The notes beneath the pieces are model-generated. The model ran no database searches. It had not been told where the DNA came from and was given only the letters and a program-made list of their open reading frames with translations. A stretch of 45,915 nucleotides of DNA. Source: Paracoccaceae bacterium. GTDB lineage: Bacteria; Pseudomonadota; Alphaproteobacteria; Rhodobacterales; Rhodobacteraceae. Below are positions 7,975-15,694 of this stretch, one piece after another (position 1 is the stretch's first letter; every line of letters begins with the position of its first letter). The DNA lies in NCBI GenBank assembly GCA_027484915.1, contig JAIXSA010000008.1:1-45915 (forward strand), in the 5' to 3' direction. A program made the translations under genes and the position numbers.

Positions 7975-8463
7975 ATGGCAGATTTCCGGTTGGCGCGGTC
8001 GGTCCTGGCGGCCTGCCAGACCTCGCGCAAGGGGTGCCTGATGCTGGCCCTGGTCGCGACCATCGCGGCGTGTTCGCCGATCTACCGCAACCACGGCTAT
8101 GTGCCCAGCGAAGAAGAGCTGGCGCAGATCGAGGTCGGCACCGACACGCGCGAGACGGTGGGTCAGAAGATCGGCCGCCCGACGACGTCTGGCCTTCTGA
8201 ACGACGTGGGCTGGTTCTATGTCCAGAGCCGCTACAAGCATTTCGGCCCGCGCGAGCCGAAAGAGGTGGAGCGTCAGGTCCTGGCCGTGACCTTCAATGA
8301 AGCCGGGACGGTCGAGAATGTGGCCCGCTACGGCCTGGAAGACGGCAAGGTCGTCCAGATCTCGCGCCGGGTGACCGAGACCAACGTCAAGGGTCTGAGC
8401 TTCATCCAGCAGATCCTGGGCAGCTTCGGCCGAATCCAGGCGGGCGACCTGCTGGCCGACTGA
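7975..8463 (+). CDS. bamE: Outer-membrane assembly lipoprotein BamE
   Basis: This 162-residue lipoprotein of the SmpA/OmlA family is a subunit of the BAM complex that inserts beta-barrel proteins into the outer membrane. A lipobox (IAAC) makes Cys33 the lipidation site, followed by SPIYRNHGYVP. The BamE fold is seen in IEVGTDTRETVGQKIGRPTT and VGWFYVQSRYKHFGPREPK. The start at 7975 has GAGGG 5 bases upstream; ATGs at 7963 and 7945 in the same frame have poorer sites. BamA, B and D are not in the window. The next gene on the other strand, msrB, ends on the base after the bamE stop. Confidence 0.9.
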   Translation: MADFRLARSVLAACQTSRKGCLMLALVATIAACSPIYRNHGYVPSEEELAQIEVGTDTRETVGQKIGRPTTSGLLNDVGWFYVQSRYKHFGPREPKEVERQVLAVTFNEAGTVENVARYGLEDGKVVQISRRVTETNVKGLSFIQQILGSFGRIQAGDLLAD

Positions 8464-8856
8464 TCACTCCTCGGGCTCGAAGGTCAGGGCGACACCGTTG
8501 ATGCAATAGCGCAGGCCGGTGGGCTTGGGGCCGTCGGGGAAGACATGTCCAAGATGCGCGTCGCAGCGGTTGCAGTGGACCTCGGTCCGGCGCATGAACC
8601 AGCTGTTGTCGGACTGCTCGCCCACCATCTCGGGGTCGAGGGGGGCGTAGAAGCTGGGCCATCCGGTGCCACTGTCGAACTTGGTCTTCTGGTCGAAGAG
8701 GGGCGCGCCGCAGCAGATGCAGCGGTAAGTGCCCGGATCCTTCGGGAAGGAATCGTGCGTGAAGGCGCGTTCGGTGGCGTGCTTGCGTGTCACCTTGTAG
8801 GCGAGGTCCGAAAGCTGGGCCTGCCATTCGGCGTCAGTCTTGACGATCTTGTCCAT
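8464..8856 (-). CDS. msrB: Peptide-methionine (R)-S-oxide reductase MsrB
   Basis: This 130-residue enzyme reduces the R form of methionine sulfoxide in oxidised proteins. The catalytic Cys118 lies in [12 protein letters not shown], and two CxxC pairs (C46/C49 and C95/C98) bind structural zinc. The conserved [13 protein letters not shown] is at about 60-72. The ATG at 8854-8856 follows GGAGA with 7 bases spacing; a longer in-frame extension upstream reads through the opposing gene start and is rejected. No msrA is adjacent and there is no signal peptide, so it acts in the cytoplasm. Confidence 0.96.
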   Translation of the reverse strand: MDKIVKTDAEWQAQLSDLAYKVTRKHATERAFTHDSFPKDPGTYRCICCGAPLFDQKTKFDSGTGWPSFYAPLDPEMVGEQSDNSWFMRRTEVHCNRCDAHLGHVFPDGPKPTGLRYCINGVALTFEPEE

Positions 8857-8908
8857 CGGGGTCTCCTTTGTTGCTAATCTAGGGCCTGTGGGGGCGGGGG
8901 GAAAGGGC

Positions 8909-9634
8909 GTGGAGCCACTTCGGAAAGGCGGGCTGGTTGCAAGGCTGGCCGCGGGGCGGTCGGACATGGGCCGGGTGATGGCCTTGCGCGCTGCCTGCTT
9001 CCCGAGAACCGGGGGCGTCGAGGAGGACGCGCAGGATGCGCTTTCGGCCCATGTGCTGGTCGAGGGGGATGGCGGGCTTCTGGCCTATTTCCGGGTGATG
9101 CTGTTCGGCTGGGGCGCCGGGCTGGCGCAGGGCTATGCGGCGCGATTCTATGATTTGGGGCCCCTGTCCGGCTATGCCCGCCCGATTGCCGAGATCGGGC
9201 GGTTCTGCGTGGCGCCGGGCGGGGTGCATCCGGATGTGCTGCGGCTGGCCTGGGGGGCGATGACGCGGCTGGTGGACGAGGGGCAGGCGGGGTTGCTGGT
9301 CGGCTGCTCGAGTTTCCGGGGCGCCGGATGGGAGGCGCACCGGGCGGGGCTTTCGCTTCTGGCGGCCGAGTTCCTGGGACCGGCGGACCATCGGCCGGGG
9401 CGGAAGGCGTCGGAGGTGGTGGAGTACCCGGCCCTGGTCGGGCCGGTTGAGGACCGCCGGGCGGCGCTGGCCGGGCTGCCGCCTTTGCTGCGGACCTATC
9501 TGGGGATGGGGGGCTGGGTCAGCGACCATGCGGTGGTGGACCGGGAGTTGGACACGCTCCACGTCTTCACCTGTGTGGAGGTGGATCGGGTGCCTGCGGC
9601 CCGCGCAGCCAGTCTGCGGGCGGTGGCGGGGTAG
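8909..9634 (+). CDS. GNAT-family acyltransferase, probable ornithine-lipid OlsB type
   Basis: This protein of about 241 residues resembles L-ornithine N-alpha-acyltransferases (OlsB), which put a 3-hydroxyacyl chain on ornithine as the first step of ornithine-lipid synthesis. Landmarks are VMALRAACF near the start, [12 protein letters not shown] (about 95-106) and [10 protein letters not shown] (about 134-143). I use a GTG at 8909 because it gives the N-terminus [13 protein letters not shown] expected for the family; a GTG at 8888 is also possible. The partner OlsA acyltransferase is not next to it, unlike in genomes with an olsBA pair, so the product is less certain. The gene diverges from msrB. 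Confidence 0.68.
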   Translation: MEPLRKGGLVARLAAGRSDMGRVMALRAACFPRTGGVEEDAQDALSAHVLVEGDGGLLAYFRVMLFGWGAGLAQGYAARFYDLGPLSGYARPIAEIGRFCVAPGGVHPDVLRLAWGAMTRLVDEGQAGLLVGCSSFRGAGWEAHRAGLSLLAAEFLGPADHRPGRKASEVVEYPALVGPVEDRRAALAGLPPLLRTYLGMGGWVSDHAVVDRELDTLHVFTCVEVDRVPAARAASLRAVAG

Positions 9635-9721
9635 CGCGCCGCGCGCGGACGGCTTCAAGTGATAAGCTAAATCAAGGAGTTACTCGCGGACGTTAAGGTT
9701 GCGTTTACCTTCAGCCGGTGG

Positions 9722-10246
9722 TCACCCGCCATCGTATTGCGCCTTGATTTCGGCGCCGATGGTATAGGCTTCGGCCTCGACCGCCACGTGGTCGCGGACG
9801 TAGCGGCGGGCGAAGTCCATCAGACCCCAACGGCGGAACTGTTCGACGTGCTTCACTTCGTGGCCCCAGAGGGCGACGTTGTTCCGGGCGTCCCAGGTAT
9901 CGTGGAAGATGATCGTGTCTATTGCGGTGACGGCGGTGGCGTCGCTGTAGCGCATGGCGAGGGACTGGACGCTGGCATCCTCGGGCGCGCCGACGCGGTA
10001 TTCGATGCTGTCGAGAAGATCGGCTGGATACCAGTGCAGGAGCGCTTCGCGGATGTGCGGGGGCAGCGGCTGGGTGCCTTGTTCCCAGGCGGCATCGCGC
10101 GAGGCGACGAGGGCATTGGCCAGTGCGGTGGCCGCGACCTCGTAGCCGGTGTCGAGCACGGCAGAGGGGTCGAAAAGCCCCTGGGCCTGCGGCGCCGTCG
10201 CGGGCAGGGCCGCAAGGCAGAGGGCGAGGAGGAGGCGGGCGCGCAT
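9722..10246 (-). CDS. Secreted HExxH zinc-metalloprotease-like protein (DUF4157-like)
   Basis: This 174-residue protein has a signal peptide (MRARLLLALCLAALPATAPQ, cut near AQA-QG) and a later motif WGHEVKHVEQFRRWG, giving His129-Glu130 and His133 of a zincin site, with Glu158 in VAVEAEAY as a possible third ligand. The piece IDTIIFHDTWDARNNVALWG before it resembles DUF4157/eCIS-core-type domains. Location is therefore the periplasm or outside. I start at the ATG at 10246; a TTG 60 bases upstream would give a longer, poorer N-terminus, and neither has a strong ribosome site. Substrate unknown. The domain family is inferred by eye. Confidence 0.7.
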   Translation of the reverse strand: MRARLLLALCLAALPATAPQAQGLFDPSAVLDTGYEVAATALANALVASRDAAWEQGTQPLPPHIREALLHWYPADLLDSIEYRVGAPEDASVQSLAMRYSDATAVTAIDTIIFHDTWDARNNVALWGHEVKHVEQFRRWGLMDFARRYVRDHVAVEAEAYTIGAEIKAQYDGG

Positions 10247-10320
10247 GCGGGCAGGGTGCCAAGGTTGGCAGCGCGGGGCAACGGGGACCGGGGCGGGGTG
10301 ACGCAAAGGTGAGGACGGTG

Positions 10321-10342
10321 CGGGGAGTCTGGCAAAAATGAG
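10321..10342. repeat. Degenerate copy of a Rhodobacterales-type intergenic repeat (possible)
   Basis: The bases CGGGGA, then TCTGGCAAAAATGA, resemble the CGGGGATATTTGGGCAAAAG element at 11104-11123. They lie just past the 3' end of the DHFR-like gene, with the better copy beyond its 5' end. The similarity is partial and could be chance. Confidence 0.3.
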
Positions 10343-10367
10343 CGCGGCCTGCGGCGAAGGAGAAGGG

Positions 10368-10898
10368 TCAGCCGACCCGGTAGGTCAGGCAGATGGCATT
10401 CTCGCCGACACGGTCGCTGGCAGTGAGGCGCATCGGGGGGCGGGGTCCGAGGAAGAGGGGGCGGCCGTGGCCGAGGGCGACCGGATGGTAGACGAGGCGG
10501 TATTCGTCCACCAGGCCCCAGTCCGACAGGCTTTGCAGAAGAACGGTGCCGGAGACGTCGACTTCGCCGTCGAGGCGGGACTTCAAGGCGCGGATTTGAG
10601 CCTCGACGTCGGTCGAGATGAGGGTGGCGTTGGGGCCGACCTCGGTGAGGGTGGTTGAGACGACCCATTTCTTCTGCGCCCGCCAAGCTACGGCGAATTC
10701 GCGTTCGGCATCGCCCCAATCGGCCTGGTCTTGCTGCCAGTAGGTCATCAGCTCATAGACCTTGCGACCGTAGAGGGTGTTTGGGGTGCGCTTCACGGCG
10801 TCGATCCAAAAGCGGAACCCCTTTTCATCGGGAGCCATCCGGTCGTGGTCGACGTAGCCGTCGAGCGATAAGTTCACGCTGCACACGAATCGTGCCAT
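10368..10898 (-). CDS. DHFR/RibD-C-like reductase domain protein
   Basis: This 176-residue protein belongs to the dihydrofolate-reductase superfamily branch that resembles the RibD C-terminal domain. It starts MARFVCSVNLSLDGYVDHDR and has TLYGRKVYELM (about 41-51) and DVSGTVLLQSLSDWGLVDEY (about 114-133), with LVYHPVALGHGRPLFLG. Members are NADPH-dependent reductases of mostly unknown substrate, and many are annotated only as dihydrofolate reductase family; a role in folate synthesis should not be assumed, although a folate gene cluster lies 270 bases away on the same strand. Repeat-like DNA flanks it on both sides. Confidence 0.8.
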   Translation of the reverse strand: MARFVCSVNLSLDGYVDHDRMAPDEKGFRFWIDAVKRTPNTLYGRKVYELMTYWQQDQADWGDAEREFAVAWRAQKKWVVSTTLTEVGPNATLISTDVEAQIRALKSRLDGEVDVSGTVLLQSLSDWGLVDEYRLVYHPVALGHGRPLFLGPRPPMRLTASDRVGENAICLTYRVG

Positions 10899-11056
10899 CG
10901 CCGGTCTCCTTTTGTCTGGATGCGGGTCAGTCTGCGAGGCGGGGCGCGCAAAGGCCAGTCGGGATTTCCCCGGATCGGGCGGTTTTCAAATGGAGCGCGT
11001 TCCGCGCGAGGCTTTTGTCTCGGCCCTGCGTGTGAAGGACATGCAGGACCTCGGAC

Positions 11057-11097
11057 GCGACAGGGTTTGCTCGAACCGGTGGCGCAAACCCTGTCGC
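11057..11097. repeat. 14-bp perfect inverted repeat downstream of the methyltransferase gene
   Basis: The arms GCGACAGGGTTTGC (11057-11070) and GCAAACCCTGTCGC (11084-11097) pair perfectly around 13 bases. No T run follows on either strand, so it is not a classic terminator. It adjoins the AT-containing repeat at 11101-11132 and may form one repeat unit with it. The gap 10899-11170 holds no credible gene. Confidence 0.65.
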
Positions 11098-11100
11098 ACC

Positions 11101-11132
11101 TCGGGCGGGGATATTTGGGCAAAAGTGAAAGG
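11101..11132. repeat. Intergenic repeat of the type seen in Rhodobacterales
   Basis: The block contains CGGGGATATTTGGGCAAAAG followed by TGAAAGG. From memory, close versions of this string are scattered between genes in many Rhodobacterales genomes. The claim that it is a repeat rests on memory plus one degenerate copy near 10321 in this window; a genome-wide count would settle it. Confidence 0.5.
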
Positions 11133-11170
11133 CGAAGGGCTGCCCCTGAGATGAGGGCAACCCGTTGGGC

Positions 11171-12151
11171 TTAAGCGCGACCGCGACGCCCGCCGCGACG
11201 GCCACCGGCCGCCTGGGAGGCGGCGGCGGAAGCTTCGGCGAAGGTCATGCCGCCTTCGACAGCTTCCAGCACCTTGGCGAAGCGGATCCATTCGCCGCCG
11301 TTCGCATCGTGGTTCATCAGGAAGTTGGCGGCGCGGATCGCCTCCATCTCCTGCTGGCGGACGGGGTTCATGATGGCCGAGGTCATGCCCGCGCCGATGG
11401 CCATGGGCAGGAAGGCGCCGTTGATGCCGTGGCGATGCGGCAGGCCGAACGAGATGTTCGACGCCCCGCAGGTGGTGTTGACGCCAAGCTCTTCGCGCAG
11501 GCGGCGGACGAGGGTGAAGACCTGCTGCCCGGCCGAAGCCATCGCGCCGACGGGCATCACCAGCGGGTCGACGACGATGTCATGCGCGGGGATGCCGAAA
11601 TCGGCGGCGCGTTCGACGATCTTCTTGGCCACGGCGAAGCGGACATCGGGGTCGGGCGAGATGCCGGTGTCGTCGTTCGAGATGGCGACGACGGGGACGT
11701 TGTACTTCTTGACGAGGGGAAGGACGAGTTCCATCCGTTCCTCTTCCCCGGTGACGGAGTTGAGGAGCGGGCGGCCTTCGCAGGCGAGAAGACCGGCCTC
11801 AAGCGCGCCGGGGACGGACGAGTCGATGCAGAGAGGGACGTCGACGGTCTGCTGGATGATTTCGATCAGGGCCTTCATCAGCGGCGGTTCGACGAAGTTG
11901 TTGTCGGCGTAGCGCGGGTCTTTCGCCATCATGTTGGTGAAGACGGCACCCGAGTTCACGTCAAGGATCGTGGCCCCGCAGGCGACCTGTTCGAGGGCGT
12001 CCTTGATGACTGTCTCGAAGTTGCCGGCCTCAAGTTCCGCGGCCAGCTTCTTGCGGCCGGTGGGGTTGATCCGCTCACCAATCACGGCGAAGGGCTCATC
12101 GAAACCGATGATGACGGTTTTCGTTTTGGATTCAACGACGGTACGGGTCAT
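11171..12151 (-). CDS. Methyltetrahydrofolate:cobalamin methyltransferase (split methionine synthase component)
   Basis: This 326-residue protein is a pterin-binding TIM-barrel methyltransferase, the kind that moves the methyl group of 5-methyltetrahydrofolate to a corrinoid protein. Key parts are AVIGERINPTGRKKLAAELE (about 22-41), CGATILDVNSGAVF, VPLCIDSSVPGALEAGLLAC, and TTCGASNISFGLPHRHGING (about 227-246). It lacks the cobalamin and homocysteine domains of full-length MetH, fitting the split MetH of Phaeobacter and relatives. The C-terminal tail is very basic (GGRRGGRRGRA), which is odd. It lies 15 bases after metF on the same strand. The corrinoid subunit is not in the window. Confidence 0.88.
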   Translation of the reverse strand: MTRTVVESKTKTVIIGFDEPFAVIGERINPTGRKKLAAELEAGNFETVIKDALEQVACGATILDVNSGAVFTNMMAKDPRYADNNFVEPPLMKALIEIIQQTVDVPLCIDSSVPGALEAGLLACEGRPLLNSVTGEEERMELVLPLVKKYNVPVVAISNDDTGISPDPDVRFAVAKKIVERAADFGIPAHDIVVDPLVMPVGAMASAGQQVFTLVRRLREELGVNTTCGASNISFGLPHRHGINGAFLPMAIGAGMTSAIMNPVRQQEMEAIRAANFLMNHDANGGEWIRFAKVLEAVEGGMTFAEASAAASQAAGGRRGGRRGRA

Positions 12152-12166
12152 TCTTGAAGCTTTCCT

Positions 12167-13081
12167 TTAGGCGGTGGCAGAGGCAGGGACGCCCGAAGCG
12201 CCGCCGTGTTCGGTGACCCAGGTGGCATTGGTCTTGATGCCGCCGAGGGGGAAGAAGTGGACCTGCTCGATGCCGAAGCCGGAGTTCGCGGCCTTGTGGG
12301 CGGCGAGGGCTTCCAGGACTTCGGTGGGCTCGTACGGCAGGAGGAGCTTGGTCACGTCCATCGCGCGTTTCTGCAGGACGCGGAGCGAGGGGCCGACGCC
12401 GCAGGCGATGGCGAACTTGATGAGGGTCTGGAGTTTGGCGGGCCCGGCGATGCCGATGTGGACGGGGAGCTTGATGCCTTCGGCCTGCAGGCGGTTGACC
12501 CAGTCGATCACGGGCTGGGCCTCGAAGCAGAACTGGGTGGCCATCGCCATCTGCGCGTCAGTGCGTTCGGCGAAGGCGGATTTCCAGCGGGCGGCTTCCA
12601 TCACCATACGGTCAGAGCCATCGGGGTCGATGTCCTTGTTGCCTTCCGGGTGGCCCGCAACGTGGAGTCGGTCGAAGCCGGTGAAGGCGCCGGTTTCCAG
12701 AAGCTCCATCGAGGAGGAGAAGTCGCCAACCTGAGCGGCTGGGTTGCCGGCGAGGATCAGGCCTTGGCGCACGCCCACGTCCTTGTAGCGGGCGACCCAG
12801 TCCATCAGCGTGGCCTTGTCCTTGATGATGCGCGCAGGAAAGTGCGGCATCACGTCGAAGCCTTCGTCCACGATGCGCTTGGCGGTGGCGGTCATCTCCT
12901 CGATCGGGCTTTCGATATTGGCGATGTAGACCCGGGTGCCGGTGGGCAGGATGTCGCGGAAGCTTTCCACCTTTTCGGCGGTGCGGGGCATGACCTCGAT
13001 GGAATAGCCCTTGAGGAAGGCCTCGAGCGACCCGGTGGTGGGGGCGGCTTCTTCCTTGCGGCGGAAATTGAACAGGGCCAT
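12167..13081 (-). CDS. metF: Methylenetetrahydrofolate reductase
   Basis: This 304-residue protein should reduce 5,10-methylenetetrahydrofolate to 5-methyltetrahydrofolate, the methyl donor used by the next gene's product. It shows VYIANIESPIEEMTATAKRI, FDVMPHFPARIIKDKATLMD, then GLILAGNPA, FDRLHVAGHPEGNKD, and AMATQFCFEAQPVIDWVNRL, followed by VHIGIAGPAKLQTLIKFA, all features of the MTHFR barrel. The ATG at 13081 is chosen because GGAGA lies 6 bases upstream; 13 further codons upstream are open but do not resemble the family. It lies between the virulence-factor-domain gene and the methyltransferase gene, likely as one operon. Confidence 0.9.
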   Translation of the reverse strand: MALFNFRRKEEAAPTTGSLEAFLKGYSIEVMPRTAEKVESFRDILPTGTRVYIANIESPIEEMTATAKRIVDEGFDVMPHFPARIIKDKATLMDWVARYKDVGVRQGLILAGNPAAQVGDFSSSMELLETGAFTGFDRLHVAGHPEGNKDIDPDGSDRMVMEAARWKSAFAERTDAQMAMATQFCFEAQPVIDWVNRLQAEGIKLPVHIGIAGPAKLQTLIKFAIACGVGPSLRVLQKRAMDVTKLLLPYEPTEVLEALAAHKAANSGFGIEQVHFFPLGGIKTNATWVTEHGGASGVPASATA

Positions 13082-13125
13082 GACGGTCTCCTTGAGGGTG
13101 GAAGGCTTGGGCGGGGTCATGGACG

Positions 13126-13428
13126 TCAGGCCGTGGCCCAGCCTTCGGCGTCGATCAGGGTCTTGATGCGGGCGGTGTCGAATTCGGCTTCAAGCTTGGC
13201 GGCATAGTCGGCGGCGATGGTGTCTGGTTCGCCGTCGAGATCCGCGACGACGACCTTGCGCCATTCGGCGAGGTAGGCGTCGGCATCCTTGGCGCCGATC
13301 TTCATGGCACAGCGGTCGATGGCCTGTTCGAAGCGTTCGGTCAGCTGGACCTTGGAGCCGCGACGGCCCTTGCCGACGATCACCTGGGCGGGAATGTCGC
13401 GCCAGTAGACGATGGTGACTTCGGCCAT
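13126..13428 (-). CDS. 'Virulence factor' domain small protein of the methionine module
   Basis: This 100-residue protein starts MAEVTIVYWRDIPAQVIVGK and continues GRRGSKVQLTERFEQAIDRC. It matches the short family named 'virulence factor' (PF13769 as I recall), whose name is historical and says nothing about disease. In Rhodobacterales it is regularly found next to metF and the folate-corrinoid methyltransferase, so a role in the split methionine synthase or its reactivation is inferred. It is probably cytoplasmic. It starts 47 bases upstream of metF and is the first gene of the unit; GGGGAA lies about 10 bases before the ATG. Confidence 0.8.
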   Translation of the reverse strand: MAEVTIVYWRDIPAQVIVGKGRRGSKVQLTERFEQAIDRCAMKIGAKDADAYLAEWRKVVVADLDGEPDTIAADYAAKLEAEFDTARIKTLIDAEGWATA

Positions 13429-13593
13429 GATGCGGTGATTCCCCTGCCTGTGTGTTGGTCCGTTGATAGACGTCGGTTCGCGACTGCCGGTGTCGGTTTT
13501 CGACATGGCGGATGCGGGATGCGACCCGTTCGTGTCGCGCGCCGGGCATAGCACGGGACGGGAGTTCCGGCGACGGGGCGACGGGTGAAAAAT

Positions 13594-13612
13594 CCTCATG
13601 CAAATCATGAGG
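13594..13612. promoter_or_regulatory. Short perfect hairpin between the metF module and ppx
   Basis: CCTCATG and CATGAGG pair around CAAAT. The plus strand continues CTTTT, and the minus strand continues ATTTTTC. It sits between two divergent genes (starts at 13428 and 13705), where no transcript should end, so it could be an operator, a leader attenuator or a terminator for an unseen RNA. A second stem (CTGTGG-GTAA-CCACAG, 13676-13691) directly precedes the ppx ribosome site. Confidence 0.4.
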
Positions 13613-13704
13613 CTTTTCGAGGCCCGTGGGCGCGCGGCCATCCGGTGCTTGCACGGGGGCGGGAAGGGGTCTACCCTGTGGGTAACCACAGATGGAGGGC
13701 GGTC

Positions 13705-14859
13705 ATGACGCCCGAGCGTCCCCGTAGGGCGGACGCGACAGACGCGCAGGTCGAGACGCCACAGGATGCGAAGGTGGCCGTTTCCCGCGTGGATGAGCCG
13801 TCAGCCCTACCGACTACCGGGTCGGCTCCGCTCTATGCGGCGCTGGACCTTGGAACGAACAGTTGCCGGATGCTGATTGCCCAACCGCTGGGCAGTCAGT
13901 TTTCCATTGTCGACAGCTTCTCGAAATCGGTGCAGCTGGGCGTGGGGCTGGAGGCCTCGGGACGGTTGTCGCGCGCTTCGATGGGGCGGACGATCCAGGC
14001 GCTGCGGATCTGCGAGAAGAAGATCGAGAAGCACGGCGTGCGGCGGATGCGGCTGGTCGCGACGGAAGCTTGTCGCCGGGCGCGGAATGCCAGGGACTTC
14101 ATCCGGCAGGTTCGGCGCGAGACGGGGCTGGCGCTGGAGATCATCGCCCCCGAGGAAGAGGCGCGGCTGGCGGTGATCTCCTGCGCGCCACTGGTCAACC
14201 CCTCGACCGAACAGCTGCTGGTCGTGGATATCGGCGGGGGGTCGACCGAGCTGGTCTGGATCGACCTGTCCGCCGTGGCCCCGCCGGACCGGCCACGGGC
14301 GATCATGCGGCTGCACATGGGGTTCAATGCGCAGGGCGAGGGCGCGGTGGCGAGGGTGGTGGACTGGATTTCGGTGCCCCTTGGCGTGGCGACGCTCAAG
14401 GACCAGTTCATCGACGTCGATGATGATGCGGCGCGGTTCGCGCTGATGAGCTGGTTCTTCGAGGAGAACCTGGCCAGCTTCAGCCCCTACAATGCCGAAA
14501 ACCCGCGCGAGGGGTTCCAGATCATCGGGACCTCCGGCACGGTGACGACGGTGGCGGCGTCGTTCCTGAACCTGAAACGCTATGATCGAACGAAGGTGGA
14601 CGGGTTGCAGATGACCTCTGACCAGATCGACCTGGTGATCCGGGAGTATCTGGCCTTGGGACCGGAGGGGCGGCGGACCGACCCTCGGATCGGTCGGGAC
14701 CGGCACGCGCTGATCATGTCCGGCGCGGCAATCCTGCAGGCCCTGATGCGGATCTGGCCGACGGACCGCTTGTCGGTGGCCGACAGGGGGCTTAGGGAGG
14801 GGCTTCTCTATGCGCAGATGAGCGCGGATGGCGTGCTTTCGGACGGGCCCTACACATGA
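13705..14859 (+). CDS. Ppx/GppA family exopolyphosphatase
   Basis: This 384-residue protein belongs to the ASKHA fold exopolyphosphatase/guanosine pentaphosphatase family, which trims polyphosphate or pppGpp. The phosphate-binding loops are [16 protein letters not shown] (about 50-65) and [13 protein letters not shown] (about 172-184), with [13 protein letters not shown] further on. About 45 disordered, Ala-rich residues precede the fold. The ATG has a GGAGGG site 5 bases upstream. It overlaps rlmE by 4 bases (ATGA), so the two are likely co-translated; ppx/gppA next to rlmE is a common alphaproteobacterial pairing. Which phosphate substrate it prefers cannot be told from sequence. Confidence 0.92.
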   Translation: MTPERPRRADATDAQVETPQDAKVAVSRVDEPSALPTTGSAPLYAALDLGTNSCRMLIAQPLGSQFSIVDSFSKSVQLGVGLEASGRLSRASMGRTIQALRICEKKIEKHGVRRMRLVATEACRRARNARDFIRQVRRETGLALEIIAPEEEARLAVISCAPLVNPSTEQLLVVDIGGGSTELVWIDLSAVAPPDRPRAIMRLHMGFNAQGEGAVARVVDWISVPLGVATLKDQFIDVDDDAARFALMSWFFEENLASFSPYNAENPREGFQIIGTSGTVTTVAASFLNLKRYDRTKVDGLQMTSDQIDLVIREYLALGPEGRRTDPRIGRDRHALIMSGAAILQALMRIWPTDRLSVADRGLREGLLYAQMSADGVLSDGPYT

Positions 14860-15626
14860 GCGAGAAGCAGACTTCGGGACGCGGGCAGCGCGAGCTGCGG
14901 GTGCGGGTGAAGACCGCCAAGGGGCGGAAGCTGTCGTCAACACTGTGGTTGGAGCGCCAGCTGAACGACCCCTACGTGATCCGGGCGAAGAAGGAAGGCT
15001 ATCGGGGGCGGGCCGCCTACAAGATCCTGGAGCTGGACGACAAGTACGGGTTCCTGAAACCGGGCGCGCGGGTGGTGGACCTTGGCTGTGCGCCGGGCGG
15101 CTGGTGCCAGGTGGCGGTGGCGCGGGTGAACGCGCTGGGGCAGAACCCGAAGAAGCCGGTGGGCACGGTGCTTGGCGTGGACCTGCAAGAGGTCGAGGCG
15201 ATCTCGGGCGCCGAGATCCATCAGCTGGATTTCCTGGCCGATGATGCCGACGCCAAGGTCAAGGGCTGGCTGGGCGGGCGGGCCGACGTTGTGATGTCGG
15301 ACATGGCCGCTGCGGCGTCGGGGCACAAAGCCACGGATCACTTGCGGATCGTGGCGCTGGTCGAGGCGGCGCTGGCCTTTGCCTTCGACGTGCTGGAGGA
15401 CGACGGGACCTTTGTCGCCAAGGTGCTGGCGGGCGGGGCCGAACAGCAGATGCAGACCATGCTGAAGAAGAACTTCAAGAAGGTCGCGAACGTGAAGCCG
15501 CCAGCCAGCCGTGCGGACAGTTCGGAGAAGTTCGTGGTGGCGATGGGCTTCCGGGGCCGGCAGGTCGAAGGCGGCGAAGGGCAGGGCGATGCTGCCGACG
15601 ACCCCGACGCGGGCCCACTCGGCTGA
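14856..15626 (+). CDS. rlmE: 23S rRNA (uridine-2552-2'-O)-methyltransferase RlmE
   Basis: This 256-residue protein methylates the ribose of U2552 in the A loop of 23S rRNA, a late step in 50S assembly. The SAM-binding motif [15 protein letters not shown] is at about 73-87, preceded by the catalytic-Lys region [37 protein letters not shown] and FVAKVLAGG complete the FtsJ pattern. It is longer than E. coli RlmE because of N- and C-terminal extensions, the latter acidic. It overlaps ppx by 4 bases. After its stop, 25 bases separate it from a terminator that serves the opposing gene. Confidence 0.95.
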   Translation: MSEKQTSGRGQRELRVRVKTAKGRKLSSTLWLERQLNDPYVIRAKKEGYRGRAAYKILELDDKYGFLKPGARVVDLGCAPGGWCQVAVARVNALGQNPKKPVGTVLGVDLQEVEAISGAEIHQLDFLADDADAKVKGWLGGRADVVMSDMAAAASGHKATDHLRIVALVEAALAFAFDVLEDDGTFVAKVLAGGAEQQMQTMLKKNFKKVANVKPPASRADSSEKFVVAMGFRGRQVEGGEGQGDAADDPDAGPLG

Positions 15627-15651
15627 GGCCTTAATCCATAAAATCCAAATG

Positions 15652-15672
15652 AAAAAGGCGCCCGGAGGCGCC
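15652..15672 (-). terminator. Rho-independent terminator of the DUF882 gene
   Basis: On the minus strand GGCGCC-TCCG-GGCGCC is followed by TTTTTC, 22 bases past the stop of the DUF882 gene. Stem and U run are standard. Confidence 0.8.
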
Positions 15673-15694
15673 CTGTTCCAGGAGGGTGGGACGT

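Noticed and set aside
9691-9707. CtrA-box-like TTAA-7-TTTA near 9693
   Set aside because: One mismatch from the TTAA-N7-TTAA consensus and located between two gene 3' ends, not at a promoter.
11041-11100. Terminator for the methyltransferase gene
   Set aside because: The 14-bp inverted repeat has no U run on the minus strand, so it is listed as a repeat only.
13126-13428. 'Virulence factor' as a real virulence trait
   Set aside because: The domain name is historical. The metF neighbourhood points to one-carbon metabolism.
13429-13704. SAM or cobalamin riboswitch upstream of the metF module
   Set aside because: I looked for the conserved cores of the SAM-II, SAH and cobalamin classes by eye and found none; only short hairpins are present.
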